Origin: Ceratotherium simum simum
Lineage: Eukaryota > Chordata > Mammalia > Perissodactyla > Rhinocerotidae
NCBI RefSeq assembly: GCF_000283155.1
Contig: NW_004454156.1
Coordinates: 35,540,271-35,604,270, forward strand
DNA: 64,000 nt
Direction: 5' to 3'
Of this stretch, positions 1 to 11,889 are shown in pieces. Both the position numbers and the translations under genes were made by a program. The notes under the pieces are model-generated. The model was not told the origin of the DNA. It saw only the letters and a program-made list of their open reading frames with translations, and searched no databases. Position 1 is the first letter of the stretch; every line of letters begins with the position of its first letter.

Positions 1-480
1 GAGGGGATGGGAGGCGTTGCGCGCAGCGCCTGGACTTGAGCGCGATGCTCAGCTGCTGCAGGCTCAGTCGCCTGGGACTGGTTCCCCTCCCCTCGGGCTC
101 GGTCGTCTCAGGCTCCGCTGCCGCCTCAACTGCCTCGGACTCAGGAGCCACCGGCCGGATTGCCCCGTCCCCCCCCCCAGCCCCGCCCCGGCCTCTGATC
201 TCGTCCCGCTGTGAAGTCGGCCTGACTTATTCCAGCACCCCCCAGCCCCGCCCCGGCCCCCGGCCCTGCTCACCCCCGGGGTCCGGGTCCCGCCGGCGCC
301 GTCGCGAGTGCATTCAACAGCTGGAGGCAAACTTGCCGCGGGCCGGGCAGCCGAGGTGCGCAGCGCCCCCCAGCGCCCGCCCGAGGGCGCCCGCGCCCCC
401 TGGACTCCCCGACACCCGCCGACCCCCTCCCTACCCCATCCCCAGCCGCCGGCGTCCCGTGCTCAACCGCTGGCAACCCA
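1..480. promoter_or_regulatory. CpG-rich block at the left edge, possible ELFN2 5' region
   Basis: GC- and CpG-dense sequence (for example GCGTTGCGCGCAGCGCC near 14-30, and many CGs to about 470) stands out from the following 20 kb. It looks like the edge of a CpG island. In human the next gene beyond MFNG is ELFN2, minus strand, about 40 kb away, which fits this position. No exon or splice site can be assigned. Confidence 0.45.
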
Positions 481-610
481 ACAAGTGTGGCTGCTGCGTT
501 CCCATTTTACAGGCGGGACAACTGAGGCTGGGGAGAGGAGTGACTCCCCCAAGGTCACACGGCGAGCTTGATGGCAGCGACAGTATTGGACTCCAGGTCT
601 CTTCCCTTGT
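481..610. repeat. MIR SINE fragment
   Basis: CCCATTTTACAGGCGGGACA followed by ACTGAGGCTGGGGAGAGGAG and AAGGTCACACGGC: the characteristic MIR core. Confidence 0.8.
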
Positions 611-1860
611 GCCAGGCTCTTGGTGGCAACATTCCACACCCCTTGGGGAGTATGCGGGGCGCCGGGGTGGGGGGATAGTGGGCTCTGTTGCAGCCCAGAG
701 AAGCTTGGAAAGGCCTCTGAGCCCAAGCCCCTCCCTGGCCAACGCACCCACACACACACACCTGCACCTCCTACAAAGGGGCCGAGGCTATGGGGAGGAG
801 GGAGGAGATGCGGGAGGAAGCTCTGGCATCCGGGCCTGAACCCCCGCGCTGGGGCACACAAGCCCCTGGTAAGGAAACCAGGCTTGTGTCACACATACAG
901 GAAGACACAGGCTCCCCCTCGGCCCCTGGGACCCGCAAACCCACACTCGGAAGCCCTGTCTGGAGCAGGCCCTGTGCATCTCAACGCGCCAGCGCCTGTC
1001 CTCAGTGCACAGCAGAGCGTTGAGCCCAGGCTGCAGAACTTTCCCCAGCAGGAGCGGCTCATCCAGGCCAGGAACGGGGGAGGCTCCCTGAAGAAGCCAC
1101 CGTCTGAGCTGAGTCTTGGCCGGTGAGTAGGAGCTAGTCAGCTGGAGAAGGTGGAGAAGGAGTCCCAGGCTGCGGGAACAGCATGTGCAAAGGCACAGAG
1201 GCATGAAACAGCCTGGTGTGTGTGTGTGTGCAGGGAACTGCATGGAGCTGGGTATTACTAGAGCAGAAAGAACGTCTGTTCAGAAATTCCTCCCTCCTGT
1301 CAACTGACAACAGGAAAGCAGACCCAGGATGGGAGTGGGTGGGCAGACAAGCGCTGAGACACAGGCCACCATTATCTCTGAGTAGGAGACAGGCTGTTGG
1401 GCGTCCCATGTCTGCCCTCCACAACTGCACTCCAGGCTGCCTGGGACACTCCTACCCACCCTTCAGGGCCCCTTGCTGCAGACCCAAACAAGCCATTATG
1501 TTGTCTATGCCCTCTAAACTGAGCCCTCCTAGAGGGCAGGGGCCGTTCGGAACACACTGTAGGTCCCCCGCACAGGGCTGGGCGAGAAGCAGGATCCCAG
1601 CCCCAAGTCCGTGCTGGAAGAGTCTTCCCCCACCGCCCGGCCCGCCTCAGCAGGAGACACAGCGGCCCCTGCGCCCTCTGGCGGATCTAGCGCGCAACTG
1701 CAGAGAGCTCCCCAATCTACCCCCGTGGCTGCGGCTCGCCCCAGGACCCCTTCAGAGGGGGGCTCCGGCGGAGGCCCACCTAACCCGCTCCAGCCCAAGA
1801 CACAGAGCAGTGACCCCAAGGAATACGAGTCGGGGGGGGGGCAGAAGAGTCTCCTGGTTC
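611..1860. other. Intergenic, no gene seen
   Basis: GC-rich unique-looking sequence. 1120-1240 resembles antisense L2 (AGCATGTGCAAAGGCACAGAG), there is a short TG run at 1217-1232, and a run of ten G occurs near 1831-1840. No exon or promoter signal is convincing. Confidence 0.5.
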
Positions 1861-1879
1861 TGTTGGCGGGACTTTCCCA

Positions 1880-1965
1880 GTCATCTCCCAAAAGGCAAGT
1901 CACACGGCTCTCTGAACCTCAGTTTCCCTCTTTGTGAAATGAGAATAACAAAGGCAGCCCTGTCC
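1880..1965. repeat. MIR SINE fragment
   Basis: CTGAACCTCAGTTTCCCTCT then TTGTGAAATGAGAATAAC, the MIR tail in the opposite sense to the 481-610 copy. Confidence 0.75.
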
Positions 1966-2204
1966 CCAGCACCATGCTGGGGTCACCACATGGGCACTCC
2001 CTTCCCCTTGGGACCGCCAAGTCTGGCTCGAATAGCTCTCAGGTGGTTCTGGGTTCTACAACGTTCTAGATTCTCCCTTTGGAGACTTTGTCCCTAGTAG
2101 GCAGATGTAGATTTCAGACTCTTAACTTAGTCACTGCCACCACGTGGAAGATGGAGTCAGCCTGGGCTAACTGAGGGTCACGGTGGACCACACCACCTGG
2201 ACAC

Positions 2205-2430
2205 TACACTAGGCTTTCTCTAGACCAACGCTGCCCAGTGGAACTTTCTGTGACGGTGGAAATGTTCTGTGGCTGCACTGTCCAGTACGGCAGCCACTGA
2301 CCACATGTAGCTATTGAGCACTTGAAATTGTGGCTAGCGGGATTGAGGAACTGAATCTTTAATTTTTATATTATTAATTTAGATTTAAATAGCCATATGG
2401 GGCTAGTGGCTACCATGTTGGGTTGTGCAG
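2205..2430. repeat. Ancient hAT-like DNA transposon fragment
   Basis: GACCAACGCTGCCCAGTGGA, then GCCACTGACCACATGTAGCT and ATTGAGCACTTGAAATTGTG, a widespread mammalian non-autonomous element. The exact family name is not assigned. Confidence 0.55.
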
Positions 2431-2478
2431 GTCCAGAAAAACAACAACCTTCTCGCTAAAAGAGAGCCCAGACAGAGC

Positions 2479-2485
2479 TCACACG

Positions 2486-2516
<31 letters not shown>

Positions 2517-2517
2517 C
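2479..2517. repeat. (CG)n(CA)n microsatellite
   Basis: Uninterrupted alternating purine-pyrimidine: about five CG units followed by about thirteen CA units. Potential Z-DNA former and polymorphic marker. Confidence 0.95.
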
Positions 2518-2859
2518 ACGCCCCTGAGCACCCTGGCCGGGCGCGGGCAGTGGGCTGACGAGGAGGCTGCTTGGCGGACAGGTAAGATTACGACAAACGT
2601 GAGCAGCCACCTGTCCGTCCCCATGGTCACCGTCAGGCGAGGCCTCGCCGTCTTTTGCCTGGACGCCTACAACAACCTCCCCCGTCACCCCCCATTTTAA
2701 CCCCCAGTAGCCCCCAGAGCCCGTGCAGGGAGGCAGGAGGTTTCATTTCTCATGACAATGCCGAAGGATCGGCAGCAGCAGCCTAGGTGCTCCCTCTCAG
2801 AAAGTGTCACGATCCCTGGGTGCTGTCTGCCCCGGTGCAGAGACGGACGCTGTGCCCTC

Positions 2860-3640
2860 TCTGCTAGCGAATAAAACCCAAACTCCTTAACTTGCCCAAA
2901 GAAGGCCCTCTCCAGTGGGGCCCTGGCTTACCCCTCCAGCCTTATCTCATATTCCCCCCACAGGCTCCCAGCGACACCAATATCTGCCCTTTCCAGAACA
3001 TGCCATCTGTCTCTCACCCCATCATCTCCACACCTTTATGCTTTTTTGTTTTTTTGTGTGTGAAGTAGACCAGCCCTGAGGTAACATCCAATGCCAATCC
3101 TGCTCTTTTTTCTTTTTTCTTTTTTCTTTTTTTTTTTGCTGAGGAAGACTGGCCCTGGGCTAACATCCATGCCCATCTTCCTCCACTTTATATGGGATGC
3201 TGCCACAGCACGGCCTGACAAGTGGTGCGTCGGTGTGTGCCCGGGATCCGAACCGGCGAACCCCGGGCCACCACAGCTGAGCGCGCGCACTTAACCGCTT
3301 GCGCCACTGGGCCGGCCCCTCCACACCTTTATGCTTTTGATCCTGCTGTTCCCTCGGCCTGGAAGCCTTTCCTCCTCTCATATTCCTCCCCCGCCTATCT
3401 AATTCCAGTCTATCTTCAGGTACTGCTCAGAGCCCGCCTCCTCCATGAAGCCTCCCCTGACCACCCCCGAGCGGAACTGGCCGAGTTACTTCTTCCTCGA
3501 CTGGCTCCCGGAACACTCTGGAGAGGCCTTAATGACAGCACGCATCACATCATATTATCATTCATTGTAGCATGTGCCCCCCACTCACCCCGACTTATTC
3601 CTCACTCCATCACCTCTGTCATGGTAGCTACCATGTACGG
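2860..3640 (+). repeat. L2 LINE 3' end, split by an ERE SINE
   Basis: AATAAAACCCAAACTCCTTA at about 2871 and, beyond the SINE, CCTCGGCCTGGAAGCCTTTC then CTCCATGAAGCCTCCCCTGA are typical L2 3' segments. 3046-3318 is the inserted ERE. Confidence 0.7.
3026..3338 (-). repeat. ERE SINE (tRNA-derived) with 20-bp target-site duplication
   Basis: Minus-strand copy: poly-T side at left, CTGAGGAAGACTGGCCCTGG, GGATCCGAACCGGCGAACCC, and head GCGCCACTGGGCCGGCCC at right. CTCCACACCTTTATGCTTTT flanks it exactly at 3026-3045 and 3319-3338. Perfect repeats imply a young insertion. Confidence 0.96.
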
Positions 3641-3759
3641 GGGCTCACTGAGGACCAGGCACTGGGCAGGGCCCGTTTCATACATTATTCTCATGAATAA
3701 GTCACCAAAGCGATCACTAGGGGCGTATTGTTCCGGGCACCCAGCAGCTATCCCCTTCC

Positions 3760-4930
3760 CACCAACACCCCAATCTCCTCTCTCCCCACCGCCACGTACA
3801 ATCTGGTAGAATGTGACTCAGGTGCCTCCCCTGCCCCCGGCTGGGCTAATTGAGTTGTGGGTGGAGTGACAATGTGGGGACAGGAAGAACAGCCAAAGCA
3901 GAACCATCCCAGCAGCCTCAGTGCCAGATGATAGGCGATATTTCCAGCTGCCTGGCCCCCTGTCCTGAATCCCAGACCCTACTCTGCCCTGGGATCTCCC
4001 CGCAGTGCGTGGGGGCCGCCTCTAACAGCTCACCAACAAATGCCCTTTTCTCTTGAGCTGACCAGACGTGGCTCACACCCAAGTGACCCCACTGCCCTGG
4101 CCACAGCGCCACGAGGACATCTTCTGGGACATCACCCTTTCTGCGGGGCTGCGGGAGCAGAGGAGTGAGAGGGACTCAGAAATGCTAAAAGCTTTATGCA
4201 TTGTTGAAGGCGCATAATAAGATCTACCCTCCGTACTTGGGTGAATTTTTTTCACTCAGTCTACATGGCAATTTGAGTTGACGCTAAGAAAATTAGGTTA
4301 AGTGATTCTTTTAGAGAAATACACACACACACCAGAGTGTGGATAGGGTGTCACATTCCTATTTTGGATCCAGACCAAAAATCAGATTTTCTGCTGTGCC
4401 TCCAATGCTGGAACTGAGGGCTGCGGTCATGGGGACAGGGACCAGTGATAAGACACAGAACCCAGAAGGAAAACAAATGAAGAGCCCCCCTAAAACCTCT
4501 GCCTCTTGCCCACCATGGAGCCATCCCAGATGGAAGATGCAGACGTGGAGACTGAGCTGCCTTCTCAGGAAGGTGGGCCCTCTTATCTAGGAGTGTTGTG
4601 TTTTGCTGGGGACTCTGACAGGTCAGGGGATGCAAGGTGGAAGGTGGGGGTTAGGGAACAAATAATTTCTGGGCCTAATAAGGATGAGAGGATTTGGGGC
4701 CAGGGCTTGAGGAAAAGTGGGTGGGAGGGAGGGGAGACCGCAGGCCAGGAGAAGGTGATGGGGGGAGGACGCCCCAGAGGAGGCCTGGACGTGAAGGGTC
4801 TTTGGAGAACATGCATATTTCTAAAAGGGATTTTTAAGTTATTTTGCTGTGGAGTGTGCAATGTAAGCCCCTCCCCCCACCTCAGCCTCCTGTCACCCTC
4901 TCCCCTTCCCCTTTAGAAAAGTCTGCATGG
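3760..4930. other. Intergenic, nothing recognised
   Basis: Non-repetitive or highly diverged sequence, a short CA run at 4321-4332, no plausible exon. Confidence 0.5.
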
Positions 4931-4934
4931 TTAT

Positions 4935-5430
4935 CATATTAACCGTCTATTGCTGGCTAACAAATTACCTCAAAACTCAGTGGCTTAAAGCAGCCAAAAA
5001 CAGTCATCATTCACAGTTCCTGTGGTCAGGAATTTGGAAGCAGGTGGTTCTGTCTTGAGACCTCTGGTAAGATCGAGTCGAGGTGTTGGCTGGCACTGCA
5101 CTCATCTGAAGGCTGGACTGGGGCTGGAGGCTCTGCTTCCAAGACGGTTCATTTCCATGGCTGGCAAGCTGGTGCTGGCTGTGGGCGAGAGGCCTCAGGT
5201 CCTCGTCATGTGGCCCTCTCAACAGGACTGCTTGAGAGTCCTACAGCATGGCGGCTGCTCCCCCAGAGTGAGAACATGGAGGAGGCCACAGTGTCTTGTG
5301 TGACCTGACGTCAGAAGTCACACACTGTGATTGTTGTTATTTCCTGTTGGTTACACGGGTCCACCCCGTGCACTGTGGGAGAGGACAGGGTGTGAATTCC
5401 AGGAGGAAGCTATGTGCTTGAGATCAATCA
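4935..5430. repeat. Ancient LTR-like interspersed repeat
   Basis: GTCTATTGCTGGCTAACAAA then TTACCTCAAAACTCAGTGGC and TTAAAGCAGC, with GGTCAGGAATTTGG and GCAACATGG-type internal motifs, matches a very common old mammalian repeat, probably MaLR/ERVL-type. Related sequence recurs at 11300-11700. Family name uncertain. Confidence 0.55.
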
Positions 5431-6850
5431 ATCATATTTGGGGAAACTGAGGAAGTTCTGTGTTCTGCATCCAGACTAGCAAAGGCAAAAACAGAACTGG
5501 GGGTGTGGACACTGGAGTGGGAGGGTCTGATTCCTTAGGATTCTGTGATTTTGAGGGTCTTAGCCCTCATAGTCCATGCATCAAGGGCAGCTCAAAGCTA
5601 ATGGGACATGAGGAACGTGCGTCAAGTTCCTGATGGGGCCAGACAAGAGCACAGGGTGACTGGGCATGTGGCCCCAGTGAGAGGGTGCTTATGACGGAGA
5701 GGCCAAGGCCACACTCTGGGGGCTATTTTGAAGTGTCCAGGTCAGTACTCTTTGACCCAGATATCCAGTGGTGGGAGGGCCCCGGGGAACCTATTTGGGG
5801 TGCTGGTGGCACCCTGCTGGCCTGGCTTGGGGCTGCGATTCCTGTGTGCTGAGGTTGGTCAGCCTGCCTCCCCATCGGTCTCGTAGAGCAGTCCTGGTGT
5901 GCACCCTGGACAGAGAAGGAATGAGCGCCACTCCCTGGTGCCTCCACTAGAATGTGGGCAACTCCCAGACCCAGCCACATCTGGCCTGCCTGTGCCCTGG
6001 GTGCCCAGCCCCTCACCAGGCACAAAGGGGGTCCTCGGGGAGGGCCCTCATGAGCTGCCCCAGTCAGTGATGCAAGGGTCAGACTTGGGAAGCCTGTTCC
6101 AACACAGGCGGGGTCTGCAGGCCTGTGACAGACCCCCTCCCCCCCAGCCTTCTAAGCTGGGGGTCTCCTCTGAGACACCCCCACGGAGAGCTGGAGGGGG
6201 CTGGGGGGAGACCCAGTGCCCTGGGCATCTACCTGACTTATGCTGCCCACTAGCCGGAGGCTGCTGAGCCCTGCACTGTCGTGGCGTCTGCCATTGGATC
6301 TAAGCGCCCTTACCTGGGCTGCAGAATTCCGCCATCCAGGGGCTCTGCTGGAGCCTCGGGCCTGGGCCCTGCAGCCGCAGCAGGAGGTGGGGTGGGTCTC
6401 AGCTGGTTCCGCGGCCGCGAGGTCAGCCAGGCAGCCTGCGTTATTAAACCATCTATCTGGCTCTGCCAGGAGGGATGCTGGGGGTGGGGGACAGACTCGC
6501 TTCTACTGCCCAGGTCCCAGAACTGGGGCAGCCAGAAGCCCCTGGGAGCTGGAGGTCACCAGCCCCGTGGCTGACTTGTCACTGCTGACCCGCTGCCAGC
6601 TCTGAGGCTCGGGGTGCTGCAGGGACTGGAGAGGCGCTGACTGGCTGGTTTCCTCGTGTTCTTTCTCTGCTCAAACCCTTCCAGGCTGACTCCACGGGGT
6701 GAAGCACCAGCTCCTTACTCCAGCATCTGGAGTTCTCTGCAGCCTGGCCACATGCTACCTAGAATCGTAATAATAGCTCGAAACGGGGGCGTTTACTATC
6801 TCTTTCGGGCTCAATGGCAAGTGTTCCCCATGAATTAGTCTCAGTGAGTA
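5431..6850. other. Intergenic, no gene seen
   Basis: Unique, moderately GC-rich sequence with a CpG patch around 6400-6430 (GGTTCCGCGGCCGCGAGG). Possible L2 remnant at 6650-6770. No supported exon. Confidence 0.5.
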
Positions 6851-6854
6851 ATGA

Positions 6855-6990
6855 CAACAATCCGACGAGGTCCTTATTGTTATTATTCCCATTTTACTGG
6901 TGAGATCAGAGAGGCTAAGCAATCTGACCAAGGTCACACAGAGGAAGAGGCAACACCACGATTCACCCTGGTTTTCCTGATGGGGCCACG
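6855..6990. repeat. MIR SINE fragment
   Basis: TATTCCCATTTTACTGGTGA then GATCAGAGAGGCTAAGCAAT and CCAAGGTCACACAG, a typical MIR core and 3' part. Confidence 0.85.
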
Positions 6991-7329
6991 CTGGGACTGC
7001 AGGATTCCTAGGGTATTTCAGGCTGGTGGTCTCATTCTTAGCCCCAGTAAAGCTCCTCCTTCCCAGCACCTTGCTTTTATTCCTAATGTTCTCTCAGCCT
7101 AGAATTCGCGTGTCTGAAGGTCCCTGTGGGTGGCTGAGGAGCTGTGCGTTCACAAGGCTCTGTGGGGAACGGAGGGTGTGTGTGGCAGCCACCAAGTGAC
7201 TCAGGCCCAAAACCCAGATGCCGCCTGGGCTCCCCGCACATCTGGTCCGTTAACAACTCCTGTCAGCTCTGCCTCCAGAATGTTCCCTCGACCCAGCCCC
7301 TTCTCTCCCCCTCACTGCCGCAGGGTGGG

Positions 7330-7415
7330 GTGGGGTCCGTCCTCCTCACCTCTGTTTGCCCAGAATCTGGCATGCAGTAGCTCTCCAAAAATATTTGTTG
7401 AATAAAATGATTAAG
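7330..7415 (+). repeat. L2 LINE 3' terminus
   Basis: CAGAATCTGGCATGCAGTAG then CTCTCCAAAAATATTTGTTG and AATAAAATGA, the degenerate L2 end. Confidence 0.65.
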
Positions 7416-8380
7416 TTCGTGCCCAAGTGAACAAGGAAGGAAGGAAGCGTGACGAGATGGGAAGGAAAATGCACGAGGGAGCAGACAGGCAAGTGGACTC
7501 GGCTCTGCCCTGAGGGCCGGGGCGGGGCGCCGGGCAAAAGGAACCGGGCACACAGGAAGAGACCTCCAGCTGCCCGGCGGCCCGACAGGTGGGAGGGGCA
7601 CGCAGGCAGGGCCGTGGAAGGAGCAATCCCGGAGGCCTGAAGTGGCCGGGGCAGCAGGGGGCACCTGAGACCCAGGAACACAACCCTGGACCCTGCCCTG
7701 TCCCTCCTTGGCTAGGAAGGTCCTTCCCAGCCGGGCCCCTCCCCCTCCCCCTCCCCCTCGGACAAAGTGGCAGCACGTCCTCCGCACACTCCCTCTGCTT
7801 CCCTAGTGGTGTCTCTTCCTGGCCCACAGCCCAGACCTGAGATAAAAGAGCGCCTTCTGCCCTTCCTCACTCCAATCCTTCCAACTGCTCTGCCTGTGGT
7901 TTCTCTGAAACCTGCCCTCGCATCTCCCGCTCCCCCGCCCACCTCCCACTGGGGGCCCGTGGAACTCCGGTCCCCACAGCCGTCACATCTCACTCTCAGA
8001 ACGGGCACCAGACAGACCCCATCCCAAATGCCCCACCGCATCTTGAGGTCGCCGGGTCTGGCCAGGCCAGTGTTGGGTTTTCCCCACTTCTGAGAAGGGA
8101 GTTTTCTGCCAGAGGCCAAGTGTCGGTTCCCCCTCTCTGATGCCTTTCCCAGAGAGAGCCCAATCAGGGCCGCAGACTCAGCCCCCAGCACCTGGAGGAG
8201 GAGGCCGAGCAGGGCCTGGGGTGGGAGGGGGGGGAAGTCAGTGGGCTCGTCTGAAGCAGGACCCCCACCGGGGCTGCGTGGGAGCCAGGAGGGAAGCCGG
8301 GCAGGCGTCAGGGCCACAGCCGAGCAGGCTGGAGTTCAGGGCAGGCCCCAGACCACTGGGAGAGGATAACACTCTCCCTC
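7416..8380. other. Intergenic, GC-rich, no gene seen
   Basis: Includes a short (CCCCCT)n tract at 7738-7758 and G-rich runs near 8218-8235. Long overlapping open frames on both strands reflect GC content. No start/splice context or recognisable protein. Confidence 0.5.
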
Positions 8381-8459
8381 ACCATCTCAGGGTGGCTGCC
8401 GTGTGCCAGGTTACGTACGAGCCGTCAGATCCTCAGAACAACTTGAGAGGAAGTTATGG

Positions 8460-8835
8460 GTCAGGACTCGATGGGTGCAAGTGACAGAAACACAACTTTG
8501 AACTGGCTTAACCTCAAAAGAGGACATACTGGCTCTCATAACAGGGCAGGGCAGGGAGGGTTGGCCGAGGAAGACTGGGAAGGAGGAAGAGGCAGTCTTG
8601 AAATGCCATCAGCATTCTCTCTGGTGGTGGCTTAGTTCTTTCAGGCCACAGTCCCCACTGCAGTGCAGCCAGGAGCACCCAGAGCCTTACAGACGCACGG
8701 TGAGCCTGGGAAGAGCTTGTCTCCCAATTCCAAGCTGAGGAATTCTAGGGAAGGACTCTGATTGGCCCAGCGTGGGTCACGTGATTACCCCTTGGACCAA
8801 TCACTGTGGCCAGGACGATGCGGGCAGATGGATGG
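8460..8835. repeat. Ancient interspersed repeat, same family as 34195-34660
   Basis: GGTGCAAGTGACAGAAACAC, AACTGGCTTAA, then CTCTGATTGGCCCAGCGTGG and GACCAATCACTGTGGCCAGG. Both in-window copies share the 'caggaaacagaaa ... tggcttaa' start. Family name not assigned. Confidence 0.5.
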
Positions 8836-8939
8836 CCCAGGCCGGTCAGGTACCCCCACACTTGTAGCCAGAGGAGGGCCTGTCTGCAGAAGAACAGGGG
8901 AGGGACACTGGGCGGACAAAAGCAATAGCCACGGTGCAG

Positions 8940-9480
8940 GTTTGGGGATTTTTTAAATAAACATCTTATTTCGGAATAATTTCAGATTTATAGAAAAAAA
9001 TGCGAAGATAGCACAGGGAGTTCTGTACACCCTACACCCAGCTTCCCCCGATGTTAACATCTTACATAACCACGGTACATTTGTCAAAATGAAGAAATGA
9101 GCGCTGGTGCATTACTATTAACTACACTCCAGACTTCATTCACATTCACCCATTTGTCCACTCACGTCCTTTTTCTGTCCCAGGATCCCGTCCAGGATCC
9201 CACACTGCATGTAGCCACGTGTCTCCTTAGTCTCCTCTGCTCTGTGACAGCTTCTCATTCTTTCCTTGCTTTTCATGACCTTGATGGTGTGGGAGGGTAC
9301 AGGTCAGGTGCTTGGTAGCACGTCCCTCAGTCTGGGCGTGTCTGTTTTCTCACGATTGGTCAGGGTCGTGGAGGGGGAAGACCACAGAGGTGTGGTGCCC
9401 TTGTCGTGGCAGCACATCAGGGGGTACGTGACATCCACACACTGGTGATGCTCACCTTGATCGCTTGGTTAGTGTGGGGT
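8940..9480 (-). repeat. L1 LINE 3' region, antisense (L1M type)
   Basis: AATTTCAGATTTATAGAAAA, CCCGATGTTAACATCTTACA and TCCTTAGTCTCCTCTGCTCT are hallmark antisense 3'-UTR segments of old L1M elements. Confidence 0.85.
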
Positions 9481-10330
9481 CTCCCCCGACTCAACAGATG
9501 GGGAAACTGAGGCTTGGGGAGCCTAAGCTGCTTATGCTAGAGCCCTGTCTGACTCCCATTATCCCACAGTTCTTTGGAGTTTTAGGCAGGGAAACTGAGG
9601 CAGGAGCCCAGCTCTAGGAATGGGAAGGTGAAAAAGGATGCACCACGGCATGTACATGAGGTTTGCAGGGAGAGGCCTGAACTCACGACTTCTTCAGGGG
9701 GGGGCATGGCAAGGACCTGTCAGGTTGGCCTGCGGGCCCAGAAGCCACAGGAGACTCTCGCCAGGAGGGGCAGGGAAAGAAGACAGGCCGGCACAAGGAC
9801 CGTGGCTCAGCCAGGTGGGAAGGATGAAGGAAGGAAGGAGTGGCAAGCATGTTGGGCCAGAGCAATCCAGGAAGGCTCCCTGGAAGAGAAGGCTGAGATT
9901 ATAGGAACGGTCAGGAGGGCGGCCCAGGTGTGAGGTCCGCCCCAGGAGACAGGAGAGCAAAGTGTTTATGACCACAAGGCTTGGAGTCGACAAGACGGAG
10001 TTCAGTTTCTTGAAGCTACCACCTCCTGAATAGGTTATCTTGGGTAAGTCCCCGCTTCCCAAGCTGATTTTGAACTTTCTAGCTCCCAGACTTTGCCTGC
10101 CCTGCTCACCCACCTGAAATGCCCATTCCTGAGCCGGCTCTCAGACCTCCCCAGCCTGGGCAGCGACATACTTTCTGGGACCTAGTGAAAAATGAAAAGG
10201 TGACAGCCTTGTTCAAAAATTATTAAGACTGTCCAGACAGCAATGCAGAGCATTAAACCAGGAGTGGGGTCCTTCAAGGCCAAGGAGCCCTGGGTGACTG
10301 CACAGGTCACGTGCCCGCAAAGGCAACTCA
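9481..10330. other. Intergenic: MIR, antisense L2 and an unnamed old repeat
   Basis: 9495-9530 (GGGGAAACTGAGGCTTGGGG) and 9955-10090 are MIR-like; 9640-9930 resembles antisense L2; 10150-10320 (TGTTCAAAAATTATTAAGAC, GCAGAGCATTAAACCAGG) is a recognisable but unnamed old repeat. Confidence 0.55.
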
Positions 10331-11080
10331 GGCCCCCCTCTCAGTGACCACCCCACCCCTGACCTGACGGCTGTATTTTCCCTGCACTTCTTGGCCAGTC
10401 ATCACAAGCTGCCTCCCGACGCCGCTCGGGCCCCGCATCGAGCGGCTGCTCTGCTCTCGCGTGGCTCTTCGCTGTCTTGCCCGGGCGGAAGGTCAGATGA
10501 GGTGAACTCCAAGGTGCTTCCAACTGTTACATTCGATGTCCTTTAATTTTATGGCTCTAATATTTTTTTCCAGAAAGCTTCTAGCTCCCGTGCCTAAGAT
10601 GCTATGAGTCAAGGGGTCAGGGCTTCCCTCGTGTGACCTCAAAACTCTGACGTCCCCAGGTGGTTTGGAAGTTTTGGATAAAAGAAGAAAGGTCTGAAGA
10701 ATTCTATTCGTTTACACTTTGCACATTTGAAATGTGAAATTAGTTGTGAATTTTGCAGGAATCGCTGGGTTCTGAAAGGTGGCGTGTGCTCCGAAGGCCG
10801 TCGGTCTGCGATGCTGGGTCCACAGCACTAACCCTCCTTCACAGGGTGCCGTTAGCCTGGCTGGCGCATCTTTACATTTTGTGCATTATTGCTCATTTGC
10901 TAACTTTGCAGTTTTTCTCCCTTATTGGTAAGAAGCAGAATATTAGAATCAGCCCGCCTGCACTCGTCTCTCATCTCTGCCATGAAAACGTGTGCAAGTG
11001 GCTTAATCTCGCTGAGCTTCAATGTCTTCATCTAAAACATTGAGACTGCACGAGTTCTATGTCTTTTAGTTACAATTGCT
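10331..11080. other. Intergenic, no gene seen
   Basis: Mostly unique; 10945-11045 is MIR-like (GTGCAAGTGGCTTAATCTCG). No exon support. Confidence 0.5.
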
Positions 11081-11083
11081 GCT

Positions 11084-11300
11084 TAAAAATTCTAGGGGTG
11101 GCCCAGTGGCGTAGTGGTCAAGTTTGAGCACTCCGCTTCTGCGGCCCAGCATTCGCAGGTTCGGATCCCAGGAGCGCACCGACGCACCACTTGTCAAGCC
11201 ATGCTGTGGCGGCGGCCTATATAAAGTAGAGGAAGATGGGCACGATGTTAGCTCAGGGCCAATCTTCCTCAGCAAAAAAAAAAAAAAAAAATTCTAGGGA
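11084..11300 (+). repeat. ERE SINE with target-site duplication
   Basis: Head GTGGCCCAGTGGCGTAGTGG, GGTTCGGATCCCAGGAGCGC, GCCATGCTGTGGCGGCGGCC, and an 18-A tail. Flanked by AAAATTCTAGGG at both ends. Confidence 0.94.
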
Positions 11301-11760
11301 TGCAAAAACCCACCGATACACACACAACCATTTTATTCTGCTCACAAGTTTGTGGATCAGGAATTCTGGAAGGGCTCAGCTGGGCACTTCTCCCTTGGGG
11401 TTCTCATGAGAGTGCCATCAGGAGCCGGCTGGGGCTGCCACCCTCTGATGGCTCAGCAGGGCTGCGCTGGGTGTCCAAGATGGCTCACTCGCCCGCTGGC
11501 GCCTGCCGCCCGCTGTAGGCTGGCAGCCCTGCGGGAGCTGGTGACTGAAGCGCCCACCTCTAGCGTGGCAGAATCAGGGGAGCTGGGCTTTTACGTGGTG
11601 GCTGGCTTCCCCGGAACAAGCGTCCCAGGACAACCAGGCAGAAGCTACACGGCCTTTTCTTGCCTGGCCTTGGAAACCACCGAACATCACTTCCGCTGCC
11701 TTCTCTTGGTGATGAGCGAGTCACTCAGTCCAGCCCAGATTAAAGTCCAAGGGACCTAGA
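11300..11760 (+). repeat. Ancient LTR-like repeat, related to 4935-5430
   Basis: TTTTATTCTGCTCACAAGTT, GGATCAGGAATTCTGGAAGG, GCTCAGCTGGGCACTTCTCC. Diverged and not coding despite a 135-codon open frame. Confidence 0.5.
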
Positions 11761-11889
11761 TGCTACCTCTCAACAGGAGGAGTGTCAAAAAAATTGGGGG
11801 CATGTTTTAAAACTGCCACAATATATAAAGCACTTAGAACGGTGCCTGGCACATGGTATGCCCTCAGATGCATTTGCTGTCGTGTTATA

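Noticed and set aside
36..839. 267-codon plus-strand open frame at the left edge
   Set aside because: Runs through a CpG island and a MIR; low-complexity Pro/Arg/Ser composition, no recognisable domain.
1216..2097. 293-codon plus-strand open frame
   Set aside because: Crosses a TG repeat and a MIR and resembles no protein; chance frame in GC-rich DNA.
3046..3318. A functional tRNA gene in the ERE head
   Set aside because: The A/B-box resemblance is that of a tRNA-derived SINE; the body, A-tail and target-site duplication show a retrotransposon copy.
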